DNA of 6,124 nt from CAZMUN01 sp964569815 (lineage in GTDB: Archaea > Iainarchaeota > Iainarchaeia > Iainarchaeales > GCA-2688035): the NCBI GenBank assembly GCA_964569815.1, contig CAZMUN010000050.1, forward strand, positions 1 to 6,124, written 5' to 3'. The stretch's first letter is position 1. Each line of letters begins with the position of its first letter. A model generated the notes under the pieces. That model was not told the origin of the DNA, made no database searches, and saw only the letters and a list, made by a program, of their open reading frames with translations. This document shows positions 5,563 through 6,124 of this stretch, piece after piece. The translations under genes and the position numbers were made by a program.

Positions 5563-6124
5563 GTGGCTAAGAAAAACAGGCGTCGTGTGAGAAGGAACCC
5601 TTCTGGTTCTTTTGCTGGCATGCAGTGCAAATCAGACAGGCTTGAAAAAGGCATGCGTGCTTTTGAGCAGGGAAAGCTTTCGGGAAAGGCTTTGCTGAAG
5701 CGTGCTGCGGATTCTGTTGTTGCAAAAAGCCGTGTCAGAAAAATGCTTCGCTTGGACCCCAAGTTTGCAATAGAGAACGATGCTGCTTTCAATGAAAGGC
5801 TTTTCAAATTTCTGCGTTCCGGCAAGGCAAAAAGGCCTTTTTCTTTTGCTGTTCTTGACCTGGATTTTTTAAAGCAGTTGAACACAAGGCAGGGCTATGC
5901 TGCTGCAGACAACGCTATTGCTTTGTTTGCCGAGGGCGTTTCACAGGTTGCTAAAAAGAACGGCGGCTTTGCCGGCAGGTTTGGCGGTGACGAGCTCAAA
6001 ATTTTGGTTCCAAAAGAGCCCTTTGTTTTAACCGAGGCCTTGAGAGGGCTTTTGGGGGAGATGCAGGAGGCTGGTGTCAGCTTTTCTGCAGGGGTAACTG
6101 CTTCAGGCAAGCTAGGGAGCCGTC
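5563..6124 (+). CDS. GGDEF-domain protein, putative diguanylate cyclase (3' end outside window)
   Basis: GTG 5563 opens a frame that stays open to the right edge (187 codons). GGDEF enzymes condense two GTP into cyclic di-GMP. The N-terminus is very basic (AKKNRRRVRRNP), followed by a helical stretch (about residues 22-63); no membrane or sensor domain is seen. The GGDEF domain begins near D65-P66, in register with the DPLTGLxNR motif but degenerate, keeping N72 and F76. VLDLDFLKQLN follows with the metal ligand D99, K104 and N107, then D116, and FGGDEL (140-145) supplies D143 and E144. The 9-residue spacing N107-D116 equals that of the guanine-binding N335/D344 of PleD, arguing against the Hypr (cGAMP) variant. 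The RxxD product-inhibition site is absent (K132/G135). GVSFSAGVTASG (171-182) matches the late strand. In-frame TAA at 5536-5538 precedes the GTG; ATG at residue 20 is the alternative start. The function in an archaeon is unproven. Confidence 0.85.
   Translation, partial: MAKKNRRRVRRNPSGSFAGMQCKSDRLEKGMRAFEQGKLSGKALLKRAADSVVAKSRVRKMLRLDPKFAIENDAAFNERLFKFLRSGKAKRPFSFAVLDLDFLKQLNTRQGYAAADNAIALFAEGVSQVAKKNGGFAGRFGGDELKILVPKEPFVLTEALRGLLGEMQEAGVSFSAGVTASGKLGSR

Noticed and set aside
5535..5885. 116-codon minus-strand open frame at the right end
   Set aside because: It is antisense to the GGDEF gene, which carries recognisable motifs and a properly placed promoter.
1..6124. tRNA or rRNA genes, CRISPR arrays, insertion sequences
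   Set aside because: I saw no repeat-spacer pattern, transposase motifs, terminal inverted repeats or tRNA-like cloverleaf sequence; almost all bases belong to coding regions.

Overview
The window looks like a compact archaeal chromosome segment. The strongest lineage marker is a full-length GatE, the archaea-specific subunit of the Glu-tRNA(Gln) amidotransferase. Several genes also have an AT-rich TATA-like box about 25-35 bp upstream of the start codon and no Shine-Dalgarno, as expected for archaeal leaderless or short-leader transcripts. Very tight packing, GTG and TTG starts, small lineage-restricted proteins and anaerobe-type flavoproteins fit an anaerobic archaeon. A DPANN-type lineage is my inference and is not proven by the window.

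Layout. Positions 1-95 hold the unidentified 3' end of a plus-strand gene that converges on gatE. From 3845 down to 96 lies a minus-strand block with spacers of at most 43 bp. In transcription order it contains a flavoredoxin-like flavin reductase (3845-3315), a 99-aa basic protein (3282-2983), an 82-aa very basic protein (2964-2716), a 50-aa lysine-rich protein starting at GTG with a 4-base overlap (2719-2567), an Isf-like iron-sulfur flavoprotein (2541-2005) and gatE (1961-96). Probable internal promoters and T-run terminators suggest at least partly separate transcripts.

A 69-bp divergent promoter region (3846-3914) separates this block from a plus-strand pair. The first gene of the pair is a Na+/phosphate cotransporter-family protein with a PhoU-like tail (TTG start, 3915-5522). 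The second is a GGDEF-domain protein (GTG start at 5563) that runs off the right edge.

The genes do not form one obvious pathway. The two flavoproteins suggest ferredoxin/flavin electron transfer in an anaerobe, gatE is translation housekeeping, and the transporter is phosphate uptake or homeostasis. The two most unusual items are the GGDEF protein, whose core catalytic and guanine-binding residues are intact although c-di-GMP signalling is regarded as essentially bacterial, and the run of three tiny, extremely basic proteins between the two flavoprotein genes.
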